The notes beneath the pieces are model-generated. The model did not search any database, was not told the origin of the DNA, and saw only the letters and a list, made by a program, of their open reading frames with translations. Positions 12,226 to 24,136 of a DNA stretch of 64,000 nucleotides are shown here, one piece after another. The DNA is from Trichoplax adhaerens (lineage: Eukaryota > Placozoa > Uniplacotomia > Trichoplacea > Trichoplacidae): NCBI RefSeq assembly GCF_000150275.1, contig NW_002060958.1:1393310-1457309 (forward strand), given 5' to 3'. The translations under genes and the position numbers were made by a program. Position 1 is the stretch's first letter. Each line of letters opens with the position of its first letter.

Positions 12226-13915
12226 TCAATTCCGTTTAATCAGCTTACCATCAGGCTTAGGATATAATGAAGGATTTTCGCTCGATGATTTGTTTGAAAA
12301 TATACGAAAAAATTCATAACCCAGTTTACTAGTGATTCTATCAATATTTAACCGAACAGTATCGGTTAACTTTCCAGCAGTATCTGGTAACCCTTTCTTT
12401 AATAGCAATTTTAAGGATTCCTGCATTGCAATGAACTGACTGCGCAATGGTGATGGTTGTAACTTGGTAATTAAATCAGATATATGGCTACCCAACCTAT
12501 AACAACCGGAAACCATGTAATTAAAAATAGAACTATATTTAGACCGTACAATCCTCTATTTATAACTAGTACTATAATATTGCCGTATGATAGAAAGCTG
12601 TTAATATATATCTAAATTAATTAACACTAATCTAAATTTATCTCCATACATTCATGAAAGTTCATTGTCAAGACTACAAGATAGTGTTGATGAAAGCATT
12701 ATCAATGAAACAGTTCATAGTATTTTTACATCATAAAGAATTTATCTTCATCCTAATAATAAGTTCATACCTCCCCGCCAATCCTACATTTAGCCTTTGA
12801 TCCTTACTATTATAAAATCCCTGAACTAAAATTCTTACTACGATCTTATCCTGCCTATAATAGAAAAAAAATTGAATACATTAGCAACCGCGTCATTTAG
12901 AATTTATACTTTAAATGATAAAGTTATTGCAATATTAGAATTGTAAAGTCGCAACTAGCCGATCAAGGTTATTATCGTCTGCATTACTGTTATTACAAAG
13001 CTGAGTTTGTTGCCATTAATAGAGTAATGTGAATCGCAGTTGCATTGTAAGTACTTTATTTTTGCATCTATGTTGATCAGTTACACAGGTAGTAAATGAA
13101 TATTCCACTTTTAATTGAGAAATTTTCAAGACATTCTAATTTCTTGATATAGATATAGGATAAATTTCCCGTTAGGTTAAGGATCGATCGTAAATCAGGA
13201 ACGAGTATAAATAACAATGTAACTAAAATACAGACGTATATGAAATATGGCCATTTTGCATACAATTGAGATCATTTTGAATCGTTTCTCACACTTACCT
13301 AAAAATGTAAATGACATGACGAGAAATGGCTTTAATTTCGTCAGTTAATAGAGATTGTCGATGTTCATCTGGATCATTTTTTGCGACCAAATAATCCCAC
13401 GAAAATGCCTTGTGTTCATCACCAACTTTCGGGGCATTTGATGTTTCATTGTTATACAATAGCATGGGCAATAATTCGTAACTATAATTCCCCCAGCAAC
13501 TTGCATAATACTGTTTTGCGGCACTGGCGTTAACAAAGGACTTGTATACCGAATCAATTTTACTAACGTAGCGATTTTCTTTTTCTGTCTCAGCATTACT
13601 TTCCCATGCTGCTTGTGCACATTGCTGGCCGTCCAATTTTGCAAATAGATCATCCTTTTCCATGCCATAATTTTCACATGAAACTGGATTTAATCTGGTA
13701 CGACGTCTAAGTTTAGGTCGTAGTCCTTGACCAGGAGGAAAATACTTTTGAGTTAAAAACATTTCCGATAATGGTGTTACCTCCACGTCTATATATATAA
13801 TCATGGCTACCAATACTGAGCATACAGCAATAGCTATTCCTACAATGATCCATCGTAGGCCAGGTATAGGTAGCTTCGTGGAAGCTGTAGACGTTGCAGG
13901 TCTCCTTTTCGCCAT
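12226..13915 (-). CDS. Orphan type II single-pass membrane protein, 323 aa
   Basis: Three exons join in frame: 13299-13915, 12771-12854 and 12226-12496, 972 nt in total. Exon 1 ends at a strong donor (AG|GTAAGTG) in phase 2. Both following acceptors (TTATAG|G) restore the frame, giving Arg codons at each junction. The protein has a short basic N-terminus (MAKRRP), one hydrophobic segment at about residues 23-43, then a long non-cytoplasmic part. That part has N-x-S/T sites and several cysteines in the first exon, and a helical, basic C-terminal third. The topology resembles Golgi or plasma-membrane type II proteins. I do not recognise a catalytic motif or family. Middle-exon support is phase plus splice sites only. 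A shorter two-exon form that skips it would also stay in frame, because it is 84 nt. Confidence 0.6.
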
Positions 13916-15420
13916 GAAAATTTCTAGAAATTTTCTATTTAATCAATACGTCGATGGTGGTTATTTCAGTGCAGTACGTATACTTGGGAACCTTAACACG
14001 TCAAAAATTGCAATATTAGAGTTTATAGGTTGCTATCGTATTATTGAAAATGTTACCATTCGACTCTGGAATGCCTACTTGTGTGTAATTATTAGCAATA
14101 TATTTTTTATGTCTGTGGATATAACAAATAATGAGATTACTAGTTACTCTTCATAACCTTCGATTGTCAATTCACGGCATGAATGTGAAATTGATACTCA
14201 TATATGAATGCACGTAATCATAATGTAGACTTTTATTATAGAACCTTTTCTCTAAACTCGTACCGCAAACGCTGCCTAGCGTATGCAACAATGTGAGAAG
14301 GGTATGAATTAAGTTTCAAAAATGCGTATACACTGAACTGGGATCAGGTGCATTAGACGGACCTAGAATATTCAAAACTATATCATGTACTGCTGATGGG
14401 AACATTGTCGAATTGACAGTTAGTCGACTTTAGGCTATCCTAGTATCTAATATGTATAAACTTTGACAAAATAATTACTTTTAAATGCGTTTGAGATCAA
14501 CGGTTTCATGTATGGTTACAATGAATGAATACACTGCAATCTTACAGTAACCTATCATAATAAACAAACGTTTACTGCAGTAAGACTTCACTTGCATTCT
14601 ACAAGCATAGGTAGAAATTTTTTATAAGCAATACACGTAAGAAAGACCTCGCTACAACGTTGAAAATGGATGATTGATCTATGATGCTCTATGACATTCA
14701 TTCATCCTGCTGCAATCGTGCAGTATGAGTCAATGGATTATTTTAACGTTGTCGTCAGTATGGTAGTATATCACATAATGTAGCATATATATAGCCTATG
14801 GTATTGGTCAACAGGAATATATCTAGACCTGACATATATCCCTTCCATTTGAAAGATACCTTGTCACTATTTTTGAAATTAACTTTATTCACATTGAACT
14901 TGGGCCTCATCACTTACTTGGAAGCTCTTTTTTTACTGCAATTTTGTAGAAAGCAAGAGGCAAAATACAGTAGGTAGTATTCCAGAAAAGGACGATCCAA
15001 CCGTTGTTCATTAATATGATATCATTTACTTCCCAATTACAAAATGGAAATGGACATATTGGATGGATGTAAGGTTGGAATTCAATCTTGTTCAACTCTT
15101 TTCAATCCCTTAAGCCTGGTATGAATGATGGCAACGAAAAGATGAAAATGGACAGTAGACAAGGTGATTCTTTGTTCCAAGGCAACGGTAACAAAAGTTA
15201 CGATTTGAGGTGCATCATCTTTTAATCATTGGTAGTGTCTTGCCTGTCGTAATTAATTATTCCTTCAACCTATAAAGTCATATTGAACGCTTGTATGGCA
15301 ATCTATTATGGCTAATATCGATTCTGTATTTATTCGAATTCAGTTACACGATCATTTTCAGAAGCTTGTTGGAAAATTTCCAGTTGGTTTTAGCCTGAAA
15401 GTTGGAGAATTTCTTTCACC
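13916..15420. other. Intergenic, no supported gene
   Basis: The + strand open frame 13803-14156 overlaps the orphan membrane gene antisense and continues past its start, with no domain. The minus open frame 14910-15095 (61 codons) is also unrecognised. Nothing else supported. Confidence 0.45.
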
Positions 15421-15429
15421 ACTGGAATC

Positions 15430-15930
15430 AACTTAACACGTACAGTATAGCACTGGACGATACTTCCCATTTCAGTATATAGTACTGTACCATCCCAGCC
15501 AACTCCGGTACGGTACAGTACCGTACAATGTACAGTGAATCGTTTGCAGTATATAGTATGTATGTACTGTACTGTATACTGTAGTACAGCGTGGAGTGTA
15601 CAGTGAATCGCTTGCAGTATACTGTACTGTATAGTACAGTACACTGTATTGTGAAGCATGTACTGTACTGTACTGTACAGTAGTACAGTACTGTACAGTG
15701 CAGTGTGGAGAGTACAGTGAATCGTTTACAGTATATAGTATTGTAAAATATGTATTGTAGCTTTAATTTGTAGCCAACAGCGTACAGTACAGTACAGTGT
15801 ACAGTGAATCGCTTGCAGTATATAGTATTGTAAAGTATGTACTGTACAAAGAAGTCCCTCGACAATGGGTATCCACTATACTGTACAGTGTATAGTATCC
15901 ATTCACCATGAGTCAGTAAGTATACAGTAT
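15430..15930. repeat. Irregular tandem repeat rich in TACTGTAC palindromes
   Basis: At least four copies of a unit beginning GTACAGTGAATCG[CT]TT[GA]CAGTATA start near 15530, 15598, 15712 and 15799. They are separated by runs of TACTGTACAGTA-type self-complementary sequence. Unit spacing is irregular (about 70-115 bp). The array opens long minus-strand frames (15390-15659 and 15428-16045) whose translations are themselves repetitive (Cys-Lys-Arg-Phe-Thr-Val), so I treat those as artefacts. The sequence can fold extensively in single strands. Confidence 0.75.
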
Positions 15931-15959
15931 ACAGTATCAGCTTGGAGAGTGGATTGCAA

Positions 15960-15980
15960 AATAATAATAATAATAATAAC
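15960..15980. repeat. ATA trinucleotide microsatellite
   Basis: About six tandem ATA units follow the TACTGTAC array. Confidence 0.7.
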
Positions 15981-16702
15981 ATCATTCGGATCTTCATTGT
16001 TAGTTGTTGAACAACACAGTCTACGATGCATATTGTGCGCTCCAAAGTATTGGCATAATCGATGAGTTACGGGAGATTGGTAGCACTTGTTCATCTCTAT
16101 CTTGTTATAGACGTACAAGCGAAAAAAAAAAAAAGTGCTACCCATGCCATATAATGTCTTTACCGTATTAGTACAACAACGAGTATTTCTTGTATAATTT
16201 CACCTTATCGCATAAACTTGGATCTTCTAATAATACCATAAACTATCTATCTTGAATCGACCATGAACTAACGGATGACTGCATAATCGATCCATTTATT
16301 ATTCTGAACGAGGTTGACAACTAGTCGTGATACTTGACGTTGTATACTTGACTTTCCACAGCAATTTAAAAATTTTCAGTTCCGTTAGCCTCCAAAGCAC
16401 ATTTGGGGAAACCAATACAACTTTTTAACGAACTCCCTGCGATATTATAATATATTGTATCTATTTTCGTGCTATCTTATCATTACAATCATGAGCTAAC
16501 TTATGGCTGCACTACAGGAAGGATTGCCGGTGGATAGCGTCATAGATAAATTCATATTATTAACCCATTCCTAGATAAGCAAACCTTCTAAAGGAAACTA
16601 TGTTACGACAGCATGCAACAGTTACTCTTTAACAATTCCATCTACGGTTATGCTAATAATATTGAATGATTATTATGATTATTATAATTAATTGTTCTCC
16701 TT

Positions 16703-16965
16703 AGTTGTCGTATGCAAAGCATCCAGCGTAGAGGTAAGGGGAAATACCTTTATCTGGATGGTATCTGTATACTCTACTGGTAAGAATATTGGTGCAGTTT
16801 ACTCAAGCACAGTATCACAAATGGAACTTACCAATTGTGCTACTTAGCTGTCGTATTCAAAGTATCCAGCATTGCGATGAGGGAAAATACCTTACCTCTA
16901 TGGTGCCTAGATACTCTACTAGCGAGTACACTGGTACAGAATACTCAAGTACAACGCTACACCAG
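16703..16965. repeat. Tandem duplication, ~142-bp unit
   Basis: Two adjacent, diverged copies start at about 16703 and 16845. Both contain 'gtcgtat.caaag.atccagc', 'aaatacctt', 'tactctact' and 'actcaag.aca' in the same order. The open frame 16789-17043 crosses it and looks incidental. Confidence 0.6.
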
Positions 16966-17276
16966 CAACTAATGAAAGAAGCAACATGCAAAAATAATAA
17001 TTGCCTTCTTTCTTTGTGTCCCTTTAATTTCTACAGAAAATGATCTATCTGTACATTCCATACAGCTATAGCGATGGTAAAATAGTTTGGATAATGATAG
17101 AGGAGAAATAGAATTTTAATTGATGAATTGTTGCCTATGTAGGTCGATAAAATCGAAATAAATTAAAGTAAGCCAAAAGACTTTTCTTATGCACAACAGA
17201 ATACTGTATGCAGTACATGGCCGTTTTATGTATCCTATGTACAATTATTGTACAGTTGTTTTGCCAAAGTATTGCA

Positions 17277-17289
17277 CCCCCCCCCCCCA
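17277..17289. repeat. Poly-C run
   Basis: About a dozen consecutive C in otherwise AT-rich DNA. A longer run (about 16 C) lies at 17539-17554, and a poly-G run of about 13 at 29031-29043. Confidence 0.8.
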
Positions 17290-17832
17290 ACCAAAAAATG
17301 GAGTAAAACTGGTTAGAAGGTAAGACGTAGTCGTCCTTTCCTAATTTAGACACTGTAAACTAGACCTAAGTTGGCTTATGCTGTAAATTAGATCCAATAG
17401 ATACGGCTTACGTAAGATCTGTTCTAGTCTTCCTTTCTAGAAAATTTCAAATAGTCCGTGTGGACTAGATCCTCTTTCCAAATTTATCTGTGTACCTGTC
17501 ACTATCACGGGCTACTTATGAGCAATTATTTACTCTCCTCCCCCCCCCCCCCCCTGCTGCAGTCATATACTGAAAGTATTGACTGCTTAATAATTAATTA
17601 ATTTTTGTAGTCCCTATGGTAGTGGTAGTATACCGTATGCCGCGTTTGTAGTTAGTGCCCAGCATCTGCAGATGGACTTAAAAACTTCATCTACGAATAA
17701 ATAAATAAACTATAAAGTGCTTATAATGATTCACACCTACGTCAAAATTTCATCGTTCTATATTGACGGCAGGTTTAGGCTATATTTACTTACATTATTT
17801 GCAGTTTACTGTCATTAACTATAGGAGAAATA

Positions 17833-18303
17833 GTGTCGCAGTTGTTCGTCATTTCCGACAAATGATCGATTCGACCATGTACGCATAAATTCAACTATCA
17901 ATGCAACTGCAGTCTGATTCAGTTGTAAGGATACTCTCTGAAAAATGATCTAATTCATCAATGTTTACTAACAGAAAGTACCATTACATGAAGAAGAAGG
18001 TATTAATGCATGGAAGTTGTTTAGTGTAACCGTGCGCCAGCAAAACACTGGAAAGATATATAAAGGGTCACGGCCCAAACACATACAGAGTTTTTTTACA
18101 GTTGATCTAGTTAGTGATCTGAGCTGATAAATAATAAAGTAACTCTAAACGCTATCAAATAGTCTGTCACTGTGATTAAGAAAGTTAGTCTTAGTCTGTA
18201 CTATTCATCAAGAGTTAGTTTGAAGAATAGTCGGTGACAGTAAGTAGGTTAGTAGTTGCTAGCCTTGATAGTACAAGTGTCGCAGAGGAGATTTGTGACA
18301 ATG
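17833..18303 (+). mobile_element. Possible solo LTR or promoter-bearing repeat
   Basis: The stretch contains a TATA-like box (ATATATAAAGGG, about 18056-18067), then a leader-like region with AATAAAGTAA near 18129-18142. The motif AGTGTCGCAG occurs at both borders (about 17832 and 18278). This promoter plus polyadenylation layout is typical of a long terminal repeat. No gag-pol coding or certain target-site duplication was found. It could equally be an isolated promoter. Confidence 0.25.
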
Positions 18304-21076
18304 GTATTTCCAATCAATTTCCTAAAACGATGTTTATAGTTCTTCCATACTAAATAAATAAACTAACAATCCAAATTCTATATTGTTGTTGCGAGCCAAC
18401 GTTTTACGTACTGTATTAATACCGGAGCAGTCTTATCAGGATATAATTTAAATTGCAATTGGTACACGAGCTGGTCCTAAGCGAACAATTTATCAGTAAG
18501 CCAAATTTGTTAATAATCAAGAATTAAACAAAGTCAAATGAAGATAGAATTACGCCAATTCTTTTTAATAAACCGTCCTAAATTGCCAACCTATATCGAA
18601 ACTGAATACGATGGCGGATTAACGGATGAAATATCGGATGACATCTCTAACTAGATGAAAGTTACTTCATGTAGCAGAATCCAGGCAAACAATGTTTTAG
18701 CTTAAATGTTTCAAGTTTAAATTATTGAGACTTACCTATGCCGGGTATCTTGTAGCATTATCTAAAAAGTACTGCAGTCACTAAGCAGGATAGATATTAT
18801 TAAGGTAATTCCACGTTTATTTCATTATTATACATTAATAGCAAAATGGCTGCAACCTCTGTCTAATATATTCTTATGCGTAATTGAAGACCAGCAGGTC
18901 CAGAATTTCAAACTGTTTGTCATCCTTAACTCATTTCTTTAAAATGCTTATGCCGGATAAAATATCTAAAGTGAACAAGTTTCACTTTTATTTATCCATT
19001 TAGACTGTATTAATAGTTTGTTAATAAACATCTTGCATACCCATCTTGATTATACTTTACTTTCATCACTAATTGAGAGACCTCATGACTTAGTTATTCC
19101 TGTATTGCTTTTATTTTAAACCATCATCAAGTATTTAATGAGATTAAAGTATCCGGAAATTACTATTTCACATAGAATATCAACATATACTAATATCATT
19201 ACCTTACATATTAAATAAAAGCATCAGAACAAAATTATTGACTAACAAATGATGTAAATTTGTTTCACGTGATCTTAACGATAATTCATTTTTTTCTCCT
19301 ATTTCTAAATCTCTATCTAGCATAATTTTCAATAAAGCAGACCTAAAATTGCGTAATATTCCACTTGTTAGATTTCTATCTTACTCATATTAATAGGCCA
19401 TTGTTACATTTATTAATTATTTTAGTAAAGAAACACTATATAGATTGAGCTTGACAGTGACAATAATACTTTAGAAAATTATGTGTTTTTACACATATTT
19501 GATAAAAGCTACCACTATGTACTTTAAGAAAATGAATGTGGCAGAAAACTAGCTGATTGCATAACAGTATTTCTTAATATACTGAGATTATATGCAAAAA
19601 AGGTATAAGTGAATTCAAGATAGTAACCTACTTAACTAAGCGCGCCACATTATCTTGTACGAAATTAAAATCGTTACTATACTAGTATTAAGCTGACATT
19701 TTTATTTTAGTTGGTGGTGAAATATTTAATATTCTACAGAATTTTGCAGAAAAATTTCTACAAAGTAATAAATTATAGTTTTCAGGTTATCTTGGCATCC
19801 TTATGTCAACCGGCATTGCTCTATGGTACAGCCGCATGAACCATGTACAATTCGAATGATTAAAGTTACTTCCAGCAACAACAATTTGTATACTATGACA
19901 CTTAGGTGCTATATTCATCAATTTATCGATAAGCGGAATATCCATAACTGACCTCTTTATCAACTGTAACAATTCTATTTCTTAGTACAAGGTAACACCG
20001 ATTACGAAATTATTTTTATTTAGGAACTCGAAGTAGTAAAGGTGTTTACAGCATTACCTCGTTCGATTACTATTTCAAATGAGATTAAAATAATAAATAA
20101 TAGCTTGACACTTGTGAATTTTGTTAGCAAAATCAATATCCCTATCAGAAAAAATATTTTAGCAATATACCAATTTGTGAAGATAACAAACTGCAGTTGT
20201 TAATCTATTGGGCAGGCCAATTTGAGTTCATGCGTATAATTTACCTGTGGATTAAAAACATTTTGTCGGTTCATAATGTGTCGCATTCACAGCATTACCG
20301 AATCTATTTCGCTAAGCAGAAGAACTATAAGTATGTGCCACGTGACTTCTAGGAAATACAAAAATTACGTAATTTTAATTATGCTTACTTGACGAAAAAA
20401 TTGGTAAATAAATTATAGCAAATTAAAGAATTAGCAAAGTAAGAGTTTAAAAGTTCTATAATGTACTGCAATCATGAATAATTTTAGATTTTAAAGGATA
20501 AAGAATTATGGCATTTTAGGCGCAGATATAGGTTTACTGAGGAATTTTTTTTTAATTTTAATGATATAAAATGCGAAAGACTATTTTTGGCATGATCTTA
20601 ATTAATCTTGTAACATCAAAGCAGATATTTTTCCTGAAAATAGACAGCATGATCTGTCGTAGCCATATCATGTGATTTGTCAGCAATAAGCTTTTGCGAA
20701 ATTTACTCTAATTAGTTATGCTACCTTCAATTTAGTAAATTAAAGATTAAGTGAAGTGATGGTTATCATACAATGTTATATTATGTTAAAATTTGTAGGA
20801 TAATCTTTAAACTACAAATACTCAATCTTGAATATTGCTCGTAAGCATCAGACAAGCATACAGGCTTTCGAATAATGGCTTCTTGTTAGGCCATATTAAA
20901 TCGATTAAAGATTGCAATTTCAAAGTAATCTACTGTATAGAATTCTAAACGACCATTTTAGATCTAAATAAAATTTTAATCGCCTGCTGTATGTCAATCT
21001 ACCGATGATATTTAAAACATTTTGAGATATTGCCGATGTGATAACTTATAGAAATTCGATACTATTACAAACTGAA
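18304..21076. other. Intergenic, no firm gene
   Basis: Two short open frames look protein-like but unrecognised. One is 18538-18654 (+, 38 codons, acidic C-terminus). The other is 19787-19972 (-), following an acceptor-like TTGTTACAG and containing His/Cys/Trp-bearing sequence. Neither could be extended by splicing. The rest is AT-rich with no visible structure. Confidence 0.35.
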
Positions 21077-21817
21077 ATGCTGACTATGTCTTATCGACAT
21101 TTACTAATACAAATCGCTGGCTTCATTTTGACAGTTGGCCCGTAGACCAAGAAGCTGTAACAAAGTACAAGTTTAAGGTAAACGTAACCGTGAAAATGGT
21201 ATTTACATTATTTATGACCGGTCAAATACTCCCCATCGGATATATTGTGATTTTACATCAGAGCCTGGCTACGCTTATACTTCAGTGACTTTTTGGCAAT
21301 TTCGAAATCGCTATTTCAAATCATTTTATACCCTTGGATATAATATCAACTGTCTAGTTGATGAATGTAATCCCAATTGGATAAGCTATCGAATGTCTTA
21401 TTATCATATGCGACTATTGAGTCAACAGCAGGAAATAATCCATTGGAGAATGATTTATAATTTGGATAAAATGAATATGACGGTAGATTATTACGATTAT
21501 CCTCGATCTCGATTCTCTCTATTTAATTTCTTACGGGAACGAAGTATTAGCATTGCATGTAAACGGGTCGACTATGTCAACATTCACGAATCTGGTTGCT
21601 CTAAGTGCAGTATGGCATTTGCACAAAATAATGGTTACAATCTTGTGGCCGAACCATACGTCCGTTTAAAATGTGGGGTAAGATGCAAAGACTCAACTGC
21701 AGGTTCCCCGGCTATAGAGAAGACAGTTTTGGGCACTATTATATTATTAATCCATCATTTTGGTGCGTCCATAGCCCGACATCTACTACAAGTATTTGGT
21801 TTGGTGGGCAAGTTTGA
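21077..21817 (+). pseudogene. Decayed copy of a secreted fibrinogen-like gene
   Basis: Similar over its whole length to the intact gene at 41933-42806. It has a signal-peptide-like start (MLTMSYRHLLIQIAGFILT from 21077), then PRSC, then GIYIIYD..IYCDF..EPG, then the family motif VDYVNI...C.KC, and finally the C-terminal TSTTSIWFGG. At least three lesions break it: a frame change between the signal peptide and PRSC (about 21135), an in-frame TAA a few codons after PRSC (about 21177), and a frameshift near 21650-21680 that separates the C-terminal block from the main frame. The intron that follows the signal peptide in the intact copy is absent here. That suggests a processed (reverse-transcribed) copy, or loss of the intron before decay. 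No poly-A tract is obvious at the 3' end. Confidence 0.8.
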
Positions 21818-24136
21818 GTCTAATATGTAAACTATTTAATTTTTGATATCAGGCAGAAAAATACTTCTTGAATAATCTAAGCTAATAAAAGATAGCATAA
21901 TATATACTTACTACAGCACCAGGCATTATTATTATTCACTCTTCACATTAGATTTAGTGTTGGTATACAAGTAGGAAATACAACGCTTTCTTAATTGATA
22001 ATGCACTATGTGTTAACCACCGCTAAGGAATTTCATTTTCCACCTTTTTTATGTTGAAATAGCCATCATAAATTTTTGCTGATATCGTTTGGGTCTATGA
22101 TTCGAAATTGTAGATCCGTTGTCTTAATAAATGAGAATTTATAGGAATTCTATTGGCCCTATCTATGTGATAGAAGCTTAGTTATACTGAGTTAAATTAC
22201 TCGAGTTAATAGTCTGAACGCTAAGCTAACCCTAAAAGCTTTTGTTATGATCTTAAATACTTGTAATCTACTACATCCCAAGTAAATAAAGAAATTGGAC
22301 GGAGTTAAGATTGTCGTCAGTTGTTAGCCTTTAACTAGAGCTCCGCCTTTATCGTTGTGATAGATCCAAAATTGCAGCGAAGAAAATAAATTTAATACAT
22401 AAATTATAATACTTTTCCAACGACAAGCTTAATGTCAGATCTATCCTCTCGACATCTACTTGCAAGGCCAACCTGATCACTGACGGTTTCTCCATCATCA
22501 GGATTTTGCAGTGACTACAAGTCTCTCTTAGACAAAAATTGACCCAAATTTTATTGAAAAATTAATAAAGTTTCAGTAAATTTATGCAACTTCAATTATA
22601 GAAATGGAAAATTTAACCGTTAGATTGCTATAATATCCCACCTACGAGCAGCGCGGGTCGTATTTATACTACTGATAGATGACTTTGATTATCGGTTCAT
22701 TTCAATAAGTCAGAATAAGATTCTTACAGTACTTTTTACCTCAAGATTTCTTCATGTAAAACGAATAGCTCTAAAGTAGTCATTTCTGCAGAGTACTGAT
22801 TATTAAAATAGTATTCGTTATATCGCTAAGGGTGGCCACTGGGCCTTTCAATTTTGATTTGATGTAATATTCTGATGAAAATTGAATAAACATAGAATTT
22901 TTATAGAGTTTTCTACACAGCCATTTTGATTTTTATATTTTCTTATAATGGTTGTTATCGACAAAGCAAGCTTTGCTTGCATACTCAAGCGATCCTTAGA
23001 CACATTATAATGGTTGGTCTAGAATTGACCACAGTACTAAGGACATTGTACAGCACAGCATATATCTTACGGTACCTGCTAATCTTAACTTGGTATGTCC
23101 ATCACCGTCCATTAGTTATCATAATGTGCTTTGGATGATTAACTAATCTTAATATAGCATTTCATCCGTCAATGCATTATTGAAAAGTAATATTCTACAA
23201 GCATAGCTATGAATATAGTAGTGCCTGGCTATTACTGGGATATAAATAATGTCGAATGGTAATACTATCTGTTAATTATGAACAAATAAGTACATTATCG
23301 TAAACTGTCAGCAAAGCGACGTGAGTTTGTACTAGTAACATCCAATCGCTAGAAATCCTATTTAGGCAAATATTAATTCTTGGTAAGTGTAAAGCGTAGA
23401 CTTTTTGAGGCAAATGCAATCAATTAATACTACATCATCCAAGGCATATCTTTTTTTTCTAAAATAATAGCTTGATATCTTCAAATGCACGATTTCAAAA
23501 CAAATTTGTACTACTGTTAACTTCGAGATTAATTTTATCACAGGTCGGCACAGATCATGATATGCAACACGGGATATAAGACACCTTTACCTCGACAAGA
23601 GAGCATTTTTATCTTCGAAATTCAACCATAAAATTTGGAGTATATGATGAGCTTTCTACCTTGCTGTATCTATACCAGAGGACCTTCAACGTACCACATG
23701 TAAAAAATTGCATCCAAAGCTATCAGCTAAGGATTCTTCACGAACTAATACCTACATCCACCAACTTTTGCTATGAAGCTACTTAGTATTACAAGTAGAC
23801 TTACATATCGCATAAGTTCATTTTATGAAGTTACTTAAATATAACAATTTCAACTTATTTATAATCCATACATTCACTTGATTCTGGGGATGGCATAAAT
23901 CGAATAGACTATTAATAATTATTTTATATACGGTGCTGTAAATCAAAGCATAGGATTTATTTGAAAACTTGCTATGCAAGTACCATAGCGAAAGATCATA
24001 AGAGTTTGAAAATTATTGCCTTTATTGTAAAATTTTACTTGAACACATTCTCTTTATCCAGAATTACTTAAGCAAGACTACTATCTAAAAATTGTACAAA
24101 GTGGAATTATAATGGGATAATGATAGAATACACCTG
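21818..24136. other. Intergenic with dispersed repeats
   Basis: Contains part of a dispersed repeat (about 23255-23343) that recurs at 41363-41440. From about 23363 it holds the 3' flank of the orphan-family pseudogene, copied again near 27751 and 29180. The open frame 22926-23138 is unrecognised. Confidence 0.5.
23255..23343. repeat. Dispersed repeat, copy 1
   Basis: Shares 'atggtaata..tatctgtta', 'acattatcgtaaac' and 'tcagcaaagcgacg.gagttt' in order with 41363-41440. No coding capacity seen. Confidence 0.6.

Noticed and set aside
15390-16045. Two minus-strand open frames of 89 and 205 codons
   Set aside because: They arise from the TACTGTAC/GTACAGTGAATCG tandem array. The translations are periodic and carry no domain.
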